A stretch of DNA of 51,957 nt from UBA11574 sp964591175 (GCA_964591175.1 CAZQAF010000016.1:1-51957); one strand, 5' to 3'; shown: positions 26,701 to 31,821, counted from the first letter of the stretch. Made by a program: numbers and translations. The notes: generated by a model not told the origin, from the sequence alone.

Positions 26701-28991
26701 ACCGGCGTGGGAAACCACAGGGGCGTGCCGTCGCTCAGGGTGATCTCGCCCACTACATCGGCCCGGAAGGTCAGGTCGTCCGCGGCAATGTCCGCCGGAT
26801 CGGTGCTCTTGACGACTTCGAAATGGAGTGACCGCGTCTGTCCGGGAGCAATGGCAGAGCCGGTGCACTGATAGACCGTGGCGTCCGGGGGAATCGTTGC
26901 CGGAATCCGCCATACATCCAGCGGCGGCGGATTACTGGTGATGCTGCATCCCGAAGGTACGGTAGTCACATTCATGGTTGCGCCGAAAGTCACATAAGCG
27001 AAGTAATCCGCAGCGTCATGCCCGCCGTTATTGGACAGGTTGACCGTGAGGGGCAGCGGTTGGCTCTGATCATTGGTGAGAATGAAGATCAGCTCGCTGC
27101 CGGCGATGTCGATGTCCAGATCCTCGGGATCGGACTGATGGGTGGTCACCAGCGGATTGGTCGGCGGATGTTTGATCACTCCGGGCTGGCAGAAATCCTC
27201 GAAATCGACGTACAACTGGTTGGTCAGCTGTATCGAATTGTCCGGATCGGTCCCCGGCGGATCACTGTTGGGCGCTTCGGTACGGACATCGAGATTTGCT
27301 GTCTTGTCATAGGACTGCGGCCGGATCAGAACGATTCGAAAGGTGATAACCAACCGGTCGCCGTTGCGAAGCATGTCGAATTGATCGGCGTATATGGGAT
27401 GGGTGGTGCTGCTGTACAGCCTGAATTCCGGTGCGGTGTTGGACAGGGCCACGGCAGGATCGCTGGTCGTGAGGGGAAATGTGCCGGCCACCGGATTGGT
27501 CCACTCGATCCGGTCGGTCATTCCGGGATAACTGCCGTATGCACCGGTGGCCGTCACCGTCGGGGTGAAAGTGGAATCGACCACGTATTCGGGCGGAAGG
27601 ACATCTCTGAGCTTGATCCCCTTCACCGTACCGCCGGTGTTGTTGCGGATAGTGATTCTCACCGTCCCCTTACTGCCCGCGGGCTGCGACGTATTGGTGC
27701 CGACAATCTCGGTTTGGATATTCAGATTGCTACCGGAATTGACGGACAACGTACTCAAATATGCCGAAGCATTGCCCGGAGAACTGCCTGTTGATGTGGC
27801 GGTAATGCCCCCTGCGGGAGAATCGGCCTCGCAACCCCACTGGATGTCTGAGACGGTATTGGTTTTGTTGGTTACACAGGAACTGTTGGGGCTGGCCGGG
27901 ATTTTTCCGACAAGGTAGATGTCGGCGGATTGCCCCTGCTGCACATCGACCTGGTCGGGCGAGTCGCTGCCGGGATTACCAAAGGGGTTGTCCACATCGA
28001 AATTGTCAATATAGTTGCCGGCCGGAACGCAGCCTCCGCCGCCTGGATTGACGCCGTTGTTGGCTGCGACAGCCGAGGCCGACGCTTCGGTGGGACAAGC
28101 ATAGTTGATTTCCACATTGCCGGCCTCCATCAAATCGTCGAATCGCAGGTCCTGAAGGTCTGCCAAGCCGGTATTGCTAACTCGTATGCGCCAGATCACA
28201 TCGTCGTTGATGTTGCCGTAAACCGTCTGAGAATACGCTCCCGAACCCTGGCTGGCATCGACATTCCGCCCCCGTTTACTGACATTGGGGTGCGGCTCGC
28301 GAAGCGGCAAAATATCCAGACCCGTGGTGACAGTTCTCGAACCGGAAAAACAACTCTCGTCGGTGCTGTAAGTGAGATTCGCCTCGATCAGACGCGTGGC
28401 GCTGACCAATCCCTCCTGGGACAATGCGCCGGTGCGTGACACCGAAAAAGTGATGGCGATGGTGCCGAAGCTGTTGTTGCTGGGCTGGTATTCCAGACGG
28501 CCGAGATCCGGAATCTGGGCAGATGTCCAGGTCAGGATCGACCCATTGGCGCCGCTGATCAGCGGCGCCGACCCCACCAGTAGGGGGCCGCCATTGATCC
28601 TGTATGTGACCGGCATGGGAGCGGTCGGATCGAAGGTCAGCCCGGAAGTGTTCAGGTTTTCGACCACCGTCATGCTCGTCATGTCCACCCCTTCGTACGG
28701 GTTGGACACGATGATGGTGATGTAGCCGTAACCGCACAGCTCGCAATAGCTGGTTGTCAGGTCGTGGCGGACAAACGCAGGAGGATTGTTTTTGAGGTCA
28801 CAAGGGGCAGCCGACGCTGTTCCTGCAGTCGACAACAGGGACAGCATACCAACAGCGGCACCGATGCATGCGGCCCAAAGTTTCAACTTGGGTGTCTTCG
28901 GCAGTAGAATGCGTGATCTGCTTTGCCGAAAGAAACCCAAAAAGCAAAAGACAGCCGCAATTCGTCTATTAAAGAAGGAAATTTCTTCCAC
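17742..28991 (-). CDS. Giant DUF11-repeat surface protein
   Basis: This is a protein of about 3749 aa. After a long N-region and signal peptide (hydrophobic WAACIGAAVGMLSLLSTAG, cleavage near ASA/AP) come many DUF11-type beta-sandwich repeats, each with a unit like GDVLRYTIVVSNFG followed by VLTDAVP. Toward the C-terminus are Sdr/carboxypeptidase-regulatory-like domains (GEVWHDADLDKLCD at about 3140; GKVFDDRNLNGHQDKGEKG at about 3550). The last 90 residues look like a degenerate OmpA-like domain. Such repeats are typical of extracellular stalks and adhesins. The frame stays open to a GTG at 29133-29135, but that start has no Shine-Dalgarno and would place structured leader sequence in the protein. 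The GTG at 28989-28991 has GGGAG 5 nt upstream and is preferred. The gene is translated just before the OmpA/barrel protein. Confidence 0.85.
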   Translation of the reverse strand: MEEISFFNRRIAAVFCFLGFFRQSRSRILLPKTPKLKLWAACIGAAVGMLSLLSTAGTASAAPCDLKNNPPAFVRHDLTTSYCELCGYGYITIIVSNPYEGVDMTSMTVVENLNTSGLTFDPTAPMPVTYRINGGPLLVGSAPLISGANGSILTWTSAQIPDLGRLEYQPSNNSFGTIAITFSVSRTGALSQEGLVSATRLIEANLTYSTDESCFSGSRTVTTGLDILPLREPHPNVSKRGRNVDASQGSGAYSQTVYGNINDDVIWRIRVSNTGLADLQDLRFDDLMEAGNVEINYACPTEASASAVAANNGVNPGGGGCVPAGNYIDNFDVDNPFGNPGSDSPDQVDVQQGQSADIYLVGKIPASPNSSCVTNKTNTVSDIQWGCEADSPAGGITATSTGSSPGNASAYLSTLSVNSGSNLNIQTEIVGTNTSQPAGSKGTVRITIRNNTGGTVKGIKLRDVLPPEYVVDSTFTPTVTATGAYGSYPGMTDRIEWTNPVAGTFPLTTSDPAVALSNTAPEFRLYSSTTHPIYADQFDMLRNGDRLVITFRIVLIRPQSYDKTANLDVRTEAPNSDPPGTDPDNSIQLTNQLYVDFEDFCQPGVIKHPPTNPLVTTHQSDPEDLDIDIAGSELIFILTNDQSQPLPLTVNLSNNGGHDAADYFAYVTFGATMNVTTVPSGCSITSNPPPLDVWRIPATIPPDATVYQCTGSAIAPGQTRSLHFEVVKSTDPADIAADDLTFRADVVGEITLSDGTPLWFPTPVNPRADGGIDAANNYSLDGIRSRVIGFNLLKSQVGTCTENNPPPTGLPDTQVQIGEECSFHIEAGGWFGFQTPGFALIAVQNIKVIDQLPDGQGYISSTDPYTASTSAIQSISLNPPGLAPLDEVAGPDWMNWTFNPSAQRITIKDQWFRADMTSRLLNDPIDTSAAPNQHAAPSTNVLNSYFQAIFDNDATAQLETYDLGPNTVGYPRESVRRFDLTVTEPHINVVKEVCNESLYGTGTGCSHFVPLADDGDAYNSYIYRITLTNEASSGGVQRAPAYDVTVTDRLDASDLSYVLPFATDGLDNDGDGSSGGADTDGEGVISDNTVKNGTPAVITFSYTNSNVLQRIDPGQSVQLYYRVDYDDDAAPLQTFTNAADATYDSLEGVSGHQSAPQQPNSDKGGARVYTSQQASAAVRIIPVATQPKTIARLSNTPAVSGPTTQGVSVGEEIEYRLNTLLPVALLRNFVIRDELPAGMRCSEAPAVNLNAAPYSAAGFVPGGIITPTCSGTTVEWNFGDQRVTQGTAGIGNRYDFEIGFIARVENTSGTNDGDIVSNGVPATQTFARYIDETGSLVSIDFGQVDVQVHEPRISLTKTFAVANADAGDILTVTVAAENTGTATAYNLRVLDDLAAVGHLTFLGNVGGADPPDNIDTATLGANRPIFSWNAANPKFAVAPGETRTFTFEISVDTGAQPQEVLDNTIQASWTSLPGNTTALNSTGTIGADGSQTGMRIGALPNAGDAVNDYETTAGSQVTVPAVTFNKTDLDPAVIPAIGKYKNFQIDIHLPEGTSRNIIVTDSLNAAGVSYLLANNAGFDITYTFQGIATVNGQAAGETAFNAFPADGSSGNAIWDIGTVVTQTENDTTQNAIDPLIRIQYFARVNNDLVTDSGDTLQNGAVLNYTHGETGAQVTLTDDTAAVTVVEPVLTATKTVSNVTPGKQPADPPSGGDLLEYVVAVLNSGTSTAYDVNVVDTLPSELSLYTGFTPTALINGAPAAGFVATPANAPDGPLVWGRGNGDGSLDIPVGRSLVLTYRVVVEEAGIDLSNSVMVDWTSLDGASSDERTGDGCPNWTAPNDYCTGPAVATTTTVDNNSIDKTVSADTFDSAPWSTAADAVARIGDFITYRLSINLSGGLTRNLRVQDTLPGGMAFVDTVSINGDTTANYTSPATGPGSNFAYAAISSSNVPAAGQTGTLTWNIGDIVNNPFGDPTTDSLVIIYRARILPDAGIAHGATTTLTNTVNMDYETAAGPATTRTDNASITVVQPDLTVTKSAVAAGGDTVLAANEIVTYTVDIANSGGAPAYDTLLTDVIPAGMRNGAATVTTVSMQLLSGAVWTNLAPVYDAATGVATWNFDTGVADQYTIPAGDTLRIVYQVQADTDIGAGLTLTNAAQVQHYYSLDDEDIPTQGNVNGERQTYGPSNVATVTFTTATPGALNKANPAVLTVSVGEPFTYRITVPAAPHDTALHDVRILDDLSASAADLVFVSVTKVSGSQPWTPVNTGSATNLVIEDTTTGIDIPAGEQIVIDVMVVLANTATNVVGLQFNNTADYTYNQISNDPTTRTSGGSDTTDNMTIVGAEILTLEKTGPATMQSGTPATFTLNVHNPNTGAAWNPVILDRMPHQATGGMCDVGPTNVTARIFQADGITTVSDPLVQDTDFTISFDGDPTCEWHFNLLSHAGGIGPDQRLIVHYDAALDPSTENGITLTNVAGATRWYSADPNEAGAAPRIFNRTLSDGTPGTLDHEDRHIVTAEAPILTFEKSVQNMTTGQNPGSNASPGDILRYTIRLSNNGPVGLSSFSVVDEVDRLNAVPAFASGSLNLISVPAGADTSGTSASGGTHGTGLLNVANLSIGAQGESNDTMEIVFEVRLAPVITSGTVVLNQAELVSENLNQTLSDDPNVAGDTDPTQTLIASSPRFEVKKISTVMSGDATVLMAGETLRYTLTIKNIGSEDAVDVRLRDYTPANTTYVAGSTTLNGQAVADSSPGVSPLQTGILLHAPENATAGYLRADATAGANNVATVTFDVVVDPNAMNGLIIENQGFVSGSGAGSGPQPEQPSDDPNTPIPDDPTRNIVGNLPLLYAHKTVQIQEDLGSPGIVDPGDVLRYTIVVSNFGAIPATGVVLTDAVPANTVYVANSLRLNGASPGSDGGVSPLIAGLSVNSDDNPGAGIISSGNSATITFDVRVNMGVSTGTLISNQGSVASNELPIGLTDADGVPSNGNQPTVVVVGDAQLLTVTKQVQIVGGGAAEAGGQMEYVIRVTNNGSLPAIRVVISDNLNPPLGDQVTYVAGSGTLNGSIAGVSYAGSILTADYAAQYGDLPPGASAVVRFRVQINPALAIGTTITNTGVVRWNDPTQSDSASVSIDVGGIPGSASLNGEVWHDADLDKLCDSNERLLDGWSVALYRNNQLVHTVTTDANGLYRLSGLVPNAGTADQYELRFRAAGAGANTPSLGYADSPFTDGPQRISAIAVSSGANLQNLNLPLWPNGAVYNSVGREPIAGARVTLLNAATGAALPSQCFDDPAQQNQVTALDGFYKFDLNFSNAACPAGADYLIQVTPPATGYMSMPSQIIPPASDAATAAFSVPACPGSTNDAVPATIEYCEAVASAEVPPPTVQPRTAGTVYHMHLLLGNGAVPGQSQIFNNFIPIDPELNGAVAITKTSPLTNVTRGSLVPYTITVTNVYGVPLYDISIVDRFPAGFKYVAGSARLDGAPAEPAVNGRELTWNNLQLQVNQKYTIKLLLVVGSGVTEDEYVNRAFVLNTATNSAVSAEATATVRVIPDPTFDCTDVIGKVFDDRNLNGHQDKGEKGLPGVRVVTVRGLIATSDKYGRFHITCAAVPDEDRGSNFILKLDERTLPSGYRMTTENPRVQRATRGKMLRFDFGATIHHVVRIDIADGVFKPNTTQLRLQWTPKIARLLEVLKKAPSVLRLSYLADVERKGLVQDRLDALKKEIEGQWEQSGGGYRLTIETEIFWRRGAPVAGKR

Positions 28992-29044
28992 GACATCTCC
29001 CGATGCTATCGTTACCGCGCAAAAAAGTGCATCAAGAGATGTCG
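28991..29044 (-). promoter_or_regulatory. Hairpin sequestering the ribosome binding site of the giant gene
   Basis: On the minus strand CGACATCTCTTGATGC (29044-29029) pairs with GCATCGGGAGATGTCG (29006-28991) over 16 consecutive pairs, two of them U-G, with a 22-nt loop (29028-29007). The downstream arm contains the whole GGGAG ribosome binding site (29001-28997) and its last base is the first base of the proposed GTG start. The two U-G pairs become A-C mismatches on the plus strand, so the structure fits an RNA made from the minus strand, the sense strand of the giant gene. The inference is translational control; the trigger is unknown. Confidence 0.6.
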
Positions 29045-29122
29045 CGGTTTTAGTGAAAAGATAGTACACGTCCGGCTCATAAGAGAGCCGGGTTCCAGCA
29101 CTATTGATAAACTCCGTTTCAT
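29012..29122 (-). CDS. Possible 36-aa leader peptide
   Basis: An ATG at 29120-29122 with GGGGGT 5 nt upstream opens a 36-codon frame (begins MKRSLSIVLEPGSLM, ends HLLMHFFAR). It lies in a different frame from the giant gene. It crosses the upstream arm of the hairpin and its UAA (29012-29014) falls in the hairpin loop, 20 nt before the proposed GTG start. A ribosome reading it would open the stem, so it could couple its own translation to that of the giant gene. There is no protein-level support beyond this layout. A 7-bp hairpin at 29072-29091 lies inside it. Confidence 0.35.
   Translation of the reverse strand: MKRSLSIVLEPGSLMSRTCTIFSLKPRHLLMHFFAR
29072..29091 (-). promoter_or_regulatory. 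Second hairpin in the leader of the giant gene
   Basis: CCGGCTC and GAGCCGG form a perfect 7-bp stem with a 6-nt loop, about 28 nt upstream of the large hairpin. It is not followed by a T tract. With the larger hairpin and a 7-bp TTCGGCA/TGCCGAA stem further downstream inside the gene, it suggests a folded leader. Confidence 0.5.
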
Positions 29123-29135
29123 TTTTTACCCCCAC
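29118..29135 (-). repeat. 18-bp inverted repeat, copy at the leader
   Basis: GTGGGGGTAAAAAATGAA on the minus strand here is identical to the plus strand at 29513-29530. Each copy would place an ATG 5 nt after a G-rich run. The pair bounds a 377-bp AT-rich interval. No target duplication or transposase is visible. Confidence 0.7.
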
Positions 29136-29273
29136 AGTAAAAAAAAGCGAATGTATTAAAAACTATAATTTAGATAAATGATTCGTGTTTTACCTCCCTC
29201 TTTATCGTTGTTTAATAAAATCCCATCATTTTCGGTTGAAAGCATAACTTTGACCAATATTCGCACGATGACC

Positions 29274-29290
29274 TGCAAAAAGCGTGCAAA
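29274..29290 (-). promoter_or_regulatory. Weak sigma-54-like promoter match for the giant gene
   Basis: The minus strand reads TTTGCACGCTTTTTGCA, which matches the -24/-12 consensus at 15 of 17 positions with correct spacing. One mismatch is in the -24 GG pair, which is usually invariant, so this is only a candidate. Transcription from it would give a leader of roughly 270 nt before the giant gene. Confidence 0.2.
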
Positions 29291-29476
29291 ATCAAAATAT
29301 TTTTCACCAAATAGATTTTATATTAATGATATTTCAATATGTTAAAAGTTATGACGAAATCGAATGCCGGCATTGCAATTGATGCGCAATTGACAAATTT
29401 GGTCAAAAAAAATGCCGTTTTTTGACTCAATTCAATCAAACGTGATGGGTTATGGGGGCCGGAAATATAGGGTTGT

Positions 29477-29511
29477 AAAATGAAAGCCCCCGGAGTGGTT
29501 CTCCAGGGGCT
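29477..29511 (-). terminator. Intrinsic terminator of the cryptic UGA-containing unit
   Basis: Arms AGCCCC (29485-29490) and GGGGCT (29506-29511), then GGAG/CTCC, form an 11-position stem with one mismatch and a 5-nt loop. On the minus strand the stem is followed by TTCATTTTAC. It lies about 80 nt past the end of the cryptic frame at 29588-29800. Confidence 0.65.
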
Positions 29512-29512
29512 C

Positions 29513-29530
29513 GTGGGGGTAAAAAATGAA
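29513..29530 (+). repeat. 18-bp inverted repeat, copy near the terminator
   Basis: This is the partner of 29118-29135 in the opposite orientation. On the plus strand it is followed by an 11-codon frame (MKDEVSSSSTN) with the same G-rich run before its ATG, which is probably fortuitous. Confidence 0.7.
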
Positions 29531-29587
29531 GGACGAAGTCTCTTCATCTTCTACAAATTAAATAGATATATATACTTAATTAAAAGG

Positions 29588-29800
29588 TCAAGATTTTTTT
29601 AAAAACTGATATTTATCAAAAATATTCCATAAACTGGTCGTCAACCGAATACCCAACGGCAGATAATTTGCCGTCATTCCAATTGCTCAACAGATATACT
29701 TTTCAACCATTATGATCCCTAAATCAGCATGTGAAAGATCCTTCATAAAAGCGGCTACCATGGCATCGAAGGATTGTCATATTCCAATAGCATAGATCAT
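29588..29800 (-). pseudogene. Cryptic 70-codon reading frame with two in-frame UGA codons
   Basis: An ATG at 29798-29800 has an ideal ribosome binding site (GGGAGG, 7 nt upstream). A sigma-70 promoter lies about 70 nt further up and a terminator lies downstream. The frame has UGA at 29777-29779 and 29687-29689 and finally ends in UGA at 29588-29590. Read through, it gives protein-like sequence such as QSFDAMVAAFMKDLSHADLG, IIMVEKYIC, then AIGMTANYLPLGIRLTTSLW. The second UGA follows a Cys codon. There is no frameshift and no UAA or UAG. It could be a gene just inactivated, a selenoprotein, or a small RNA with chance coding features. A 7-bp hairpin (AUCCUUC/GAAGGAU) begins just after the first UGA, but its 23-nt loop is unlike a known bacterial SECIS. 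I do not recognise the family. Confidence 0.4.
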
Positions 29801-29866
29801 GCCAAATCCTCCCGATATTCCGCAATATTTAATTTTATAAGTGTTTTCAATTGCTTGCATTAATTG

Positions 29867-29896
29867 AATATAATTTTGCAAAAAAACCGTTGTCAA
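29867..29896 (-). promoter_or_regulatory. Sigma-70 promoter of the cryptic UGA-containing unit
   Basis: On the minus strand a consensus -35 box TTGACA (29891-29896) is separated by 18 nt from TATATT (29867-29872). Transcription would begin near 29860, about 50 nt before the GGGAGG ribosome binding site. Confidence 0.6.
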
Positions 29897-29980
29897 TATT
29901 TAGCAGCCTTTTTGACATTCTATGGCATGTTTTTAAATAATTTGAAAAAAATTAAAAGATGAAATCATTAAGAAGTCTAT

Positions 29981-30122
29981 AAGTGGTTTCAAAACCTTCA
30001 ATCGGGTTTAAGGTCAAGGCAAACTGTGAAGGCCAACCGCAGGAATATCAAGAATATTTCGAGGATTGGACATCACAGTTTAACACAGAGATTGAGACCG
30101 AGGGGAGGTTTTGAAACCACTT
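29981..30122. mobile_element. MITE-like element with 17-bp perfect terminal inverted repeats
   Basis: AAGTGGTTTCAAAACCT at 29981-29997 is the exact reverse complement of 30106-30122. Inside, GGTC/GACC and AAACTGTG/CACAGTTT pair in nested order, so the whole 142 bp can fold into one branched hairpin. It has no coding potential. Its form is that of a non-autonomous miniature inverted-repeat element or large REP sequence. No clear target-site duplication was seen. Confidence 0.65.
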
Positions 30123-30198
30123 CTAAACAAAGAAGCGGCTGCCAATTTTACAGATGTAATTTTTTGTTGAACAAATTGATCGAAAAATGGTGGCAAAC

Positions 30199-30231
30199 AA
30201 AAAAAAAGGGTTACGGCCTTAACCATAACCC
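30199..30231 (-). terminator. Intrinsic terminator of the tRNA operon
   Basis: On the minus strand GGGTTATGG pairs with CCGTAACCC (one U-G pair, 6-nt loop) and is followed by nine T residues. It lies about 160 nt past tRNA-Cys; the MITE-like element 30235-30376 lies between, apparently inserted between the tRNAs and their terminator. Confidence 0.8.
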
Positions 30232-30234
30232 CTA

Positions 30235-30376
30235 GAGACCTTTGCAAAACGCCCCTTTTTGCCCAATTTCTGCGTCACACTCAAATTTTAATCCTCAAAA
30301 TACTCAATGTACTCCTGCGGTTAAAATTTTCGCGTTCCTTGAACTTGAACAAAAATGAGCATTTATCAAAGGTCTC
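30235..30376. mobile_element. MITE-like element with imperfect terminal inverted repeats
   Basis: GAGACCTTTG (30235-30244) is the exact reverse complement of CAAAGGTCTC (30367-30376). The match continues inward, with 15 of 18 positions complementary. The 142-bp element has no gene. It lies 3 bp from the tRNA terminator on one side and 13 bp from the tRNA-Cys 3' end on the other. The sequence has the look of a dispersed genomic repeat. No transposase is present in the window. Confidence 0.65.
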
Positions 30377-30389
30377 CCCTTGATATCAA

Positions 30390-30464
30390 TGGAGGCGGCA
30401 ACCAGATTCGAACTGGTGAATAGCGGTTTTGCAGACCGCTGCCTTACCACTTGGCTATGCCGCC
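30390..30464 (-). tRNA. tRNA-Cys (GCA)
   Basis: The minus strand folds as a cloverleaf. The acceptor stem is GGCGGCA/TGCCGCC, the anticodon loop reads CTGCAAA with anticodon GCA, and the T arm carries GTTCGAATC. The CCA end is encoded (30390-30392). It is 7 nt downstream of tRNA-Gly and is cotranscribed with it. Confidence 0.95.
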
Positions 30465-30471
30465 AAAAAAA

Positions 30472-30546
30472 TGGAGCGGGAAACGGGATTTGAACCCGCG
30501 ACTTCGACCTTGGCAAGGTCGCACTCTACCACTGAGTTATTCCCGC
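30472..30546 (-). tRNA. tRNA-Gly (GCC)
   Basis: The minus strand folds with acceptor stem GCGGGAA/TTCCCGC and a D arm containing CAGTGGTAGAG. The anticodon loop has GCC, and the T arm has GTTTGAATC. The CCA end is encoded (30472-30474). A near-consensus promoter lies 15 nt upstream. Confidence 0.95.
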
Positions 30547-30560
30547 TCAATAGACTCATT

Positions 30561-30589
30561 TTCATAAAGAGATTTTGCCATTTTGTCAA
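30561..30589 (-). promoter_or_regulatory. Sigma-70 promoter of the tRNA-Gly/tRNA-Cys operon
   Basis: On the minus strand TTGACA (30584-30589) is 17 nt from TATGAA (30561-30566). The first tRNA begins at 30546, so the leader would be only a few bases long. Confidence 0.75.
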
Positions 30590-30598
30590 CACAAAAAT

Positions 30599-31165
30599 TT
30601 ATGCACGGAGAAGGCTTCTGAACCTTATGAAATAGTCAGCGCCCGACCAAATCGTCAGCAGCAACGCCACCCACAAAAACAGGATCCCTATGGCATGAAA
30701 ATCGATGCCAAAATAGGGGAAATGGAGGGTCAACGGTATAATAGCGGCAATTTGAAATCCGGTTTTGTATTTTCCCAGACTGGATGCAGACAAATCCTGA
30801 CATCTTTGTGCGATAATATTTCTTAAACCGGTTACTGAAATCTCCCTTCCGATAATAATGCAAACCATCCACGCCGGAATCCACCCCAGGGCAGTAAGCA
30901 TGATAAACGACGTCGAAACCAGAACCTTATCGGCAATCGGATCCATCACTTTCCCAAAATTCGACACCAGCCCTTTTTGTCTGGCAAAAAATCCATCCAA
31001 GAAATCGGTTATGGCTGCTGCGCTGAAAAATAGCGCAGCTAAAAAAGTGGTGAGTCTGCTTGGAAACAAAAGTAACACCACGATGATAGGCGACGCAGCA
31101 ACTCTAAAAAGCGTCAATCCGTTGGGATGGCTCAATATCCTTTTGACCTGTCCTATAGGAAACAT
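30599..31165 (-). CDS. pgsA: CDP-diacylglycerol-glycerol-3-phosphate 3-phosphatidyltransferase
   Basis: This 188-aa inner-membrane enzyme makes phosphatidylglycerophosphate from CDP-diacylglycerol and glycerol 3-phosphate, the committed step to phosphatidylglycerol. The CDP-alcohol phosphotransferase motif is complete: D-x2-D-G-x2-A-R then G and D-x3-D, seen here as DFLDGFFARQ and FGKVMDPIADK. About four to five hydrophobic segments are visible, as expected. The ATG is 8 nt after the transaldolase stop and lacks a clear Shine-Dalgarno sequence, suggesting coupling. It is the last protein gene before the tRNA operon. Confidence 0.93.
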   Translation of the reverse strand: MFPIGQVKRILSHPNGLTLFRVAASPIIVVLLLFPSRLTTFLAALFFSAAAITDFLDGFFARQKGLVSNFGKVMDPIADKVLVSTSFIMLTALGWIPAWMVCIIIGREISVTGLRNIIAQRCQDLSASSLGKYKTGFQIAAIIPLTLHFPYFGIDFHAIGILFLWVALLLTIWSGADYFIRFRSLLRA

Positions 31166-31173
31166 TTAATTAA

Positions 31174-31821
31174 TTATATCCCTTTTGCTTTGTTCCAGTC
31201 ATCCAGAAATGCCTTGAGCCCTTTATCGGTCAGGGGATGTGCCGCCAATTTGTTCAGCACGGAAAAGGGAATCGTCGCAATATCAGCTCCCATTAAAGCG
31301 GATTCCAGAACATGAAGGGGATTGCGAATACTCGCAACGATGATCTCAGTATCAAAGGCATAGTTGCCGTAAATTTCGACAATCTGCTCAACCAGCAAAA
31401 GACCTTCCTGGGAGATGTCGTCCAAGCGGCCGATAAAAGGGCTTACATACGTCGCCCCTGCTTTTGCAGCCATTAGCGCCTGAAGCGGTGAAAACACCAG
31501 CGTTACATTTGTTTTGATGCCTTCCTCAGCAAGTTTACGTGCGGCTTTCAAGCCGTTCACTATCATGGGGATTTTCACGACAATATTGTTATGAATTTTT
31601 GAGAGCTTGCGCGCCTCTTCAAGCATGCCTTCCGTATCGGTGCTCACCACCTCCGCGCTGATGGGGCCGTCGACGATTTCGCAGATTTCTTTGATAATTT
31701 CTTCAAAATCACGCCCTTCTTTTGCAATCAGGCTGGGATTGGTCGTCACGCCGTCAACCATCCCCATGCTGTGCGCTTCCTTAATTTCATCAACGTTCGC
31801 AGTATCAATAAAAAATTTCAT
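31174..31821 (-). CDS. fsa: Fructose-6-phosphate aldolase/transaldolase, small type
   Basis: This 215-aa protein matches the short transaldolase family (TalC/FSA), cytosolic enzymes that cleave or transfer three-carbon units in sugar phosphates by a Schiff-base lysine. The N-terminus MKFFIDTANVDEI, the Schiff-base strand VVKIPM and the later NVTLVFSPLQALMAAKAG and SPFIGRLDD motifs are typical. Whether it acts as transaldolase or as aldolase cannot be told from sequence alone. It is followed by pgsA and preceded by a small YHS-like gene. Confidence 0.92.
   Translation of the reverse strand: MKFFIDTANVDEIKEAHSMGMVDGVTTNPSLIAKEGRDFEEIIKEICEIVDGPISAEVVSTDTEGMLEEARKLSKIHNNIVVKIPMIVNGLKAARKLAEEGIKTNVTLVFSPLQALMAAKAGATYVSPFIGRLDDISQEGLLLVEQIVEIYGNYAFDTEIIVASIRNPLHVLESALMGADIATIPFSVLNKLAAHPLTDKGLKAFLDDWNKAKGI

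Noticed and set aside
29012..29260. A c-di-GMP-type riboswitch upstream of the giant gene
   Set aside because: The leader has hairpins, but I could not find the conserved GEMM sequence elements, so only the hairpin-based control is proposed.
29323..29547. A 74-aa minus-strand frame between the two 18-bp repeats
   Set aside because: It reads through the terminator hairpin, has no ribosome binding site and low-quality composition.
29687..29779. Selenocysteine insertion element after the UGA codons
   Set aside because: Short stems exist (7 bp after the first UGA, 6 bp after the second), but loop size and the usual loop bases do not match known bacterial SECIS elements, so it is kept only as an open possibility.
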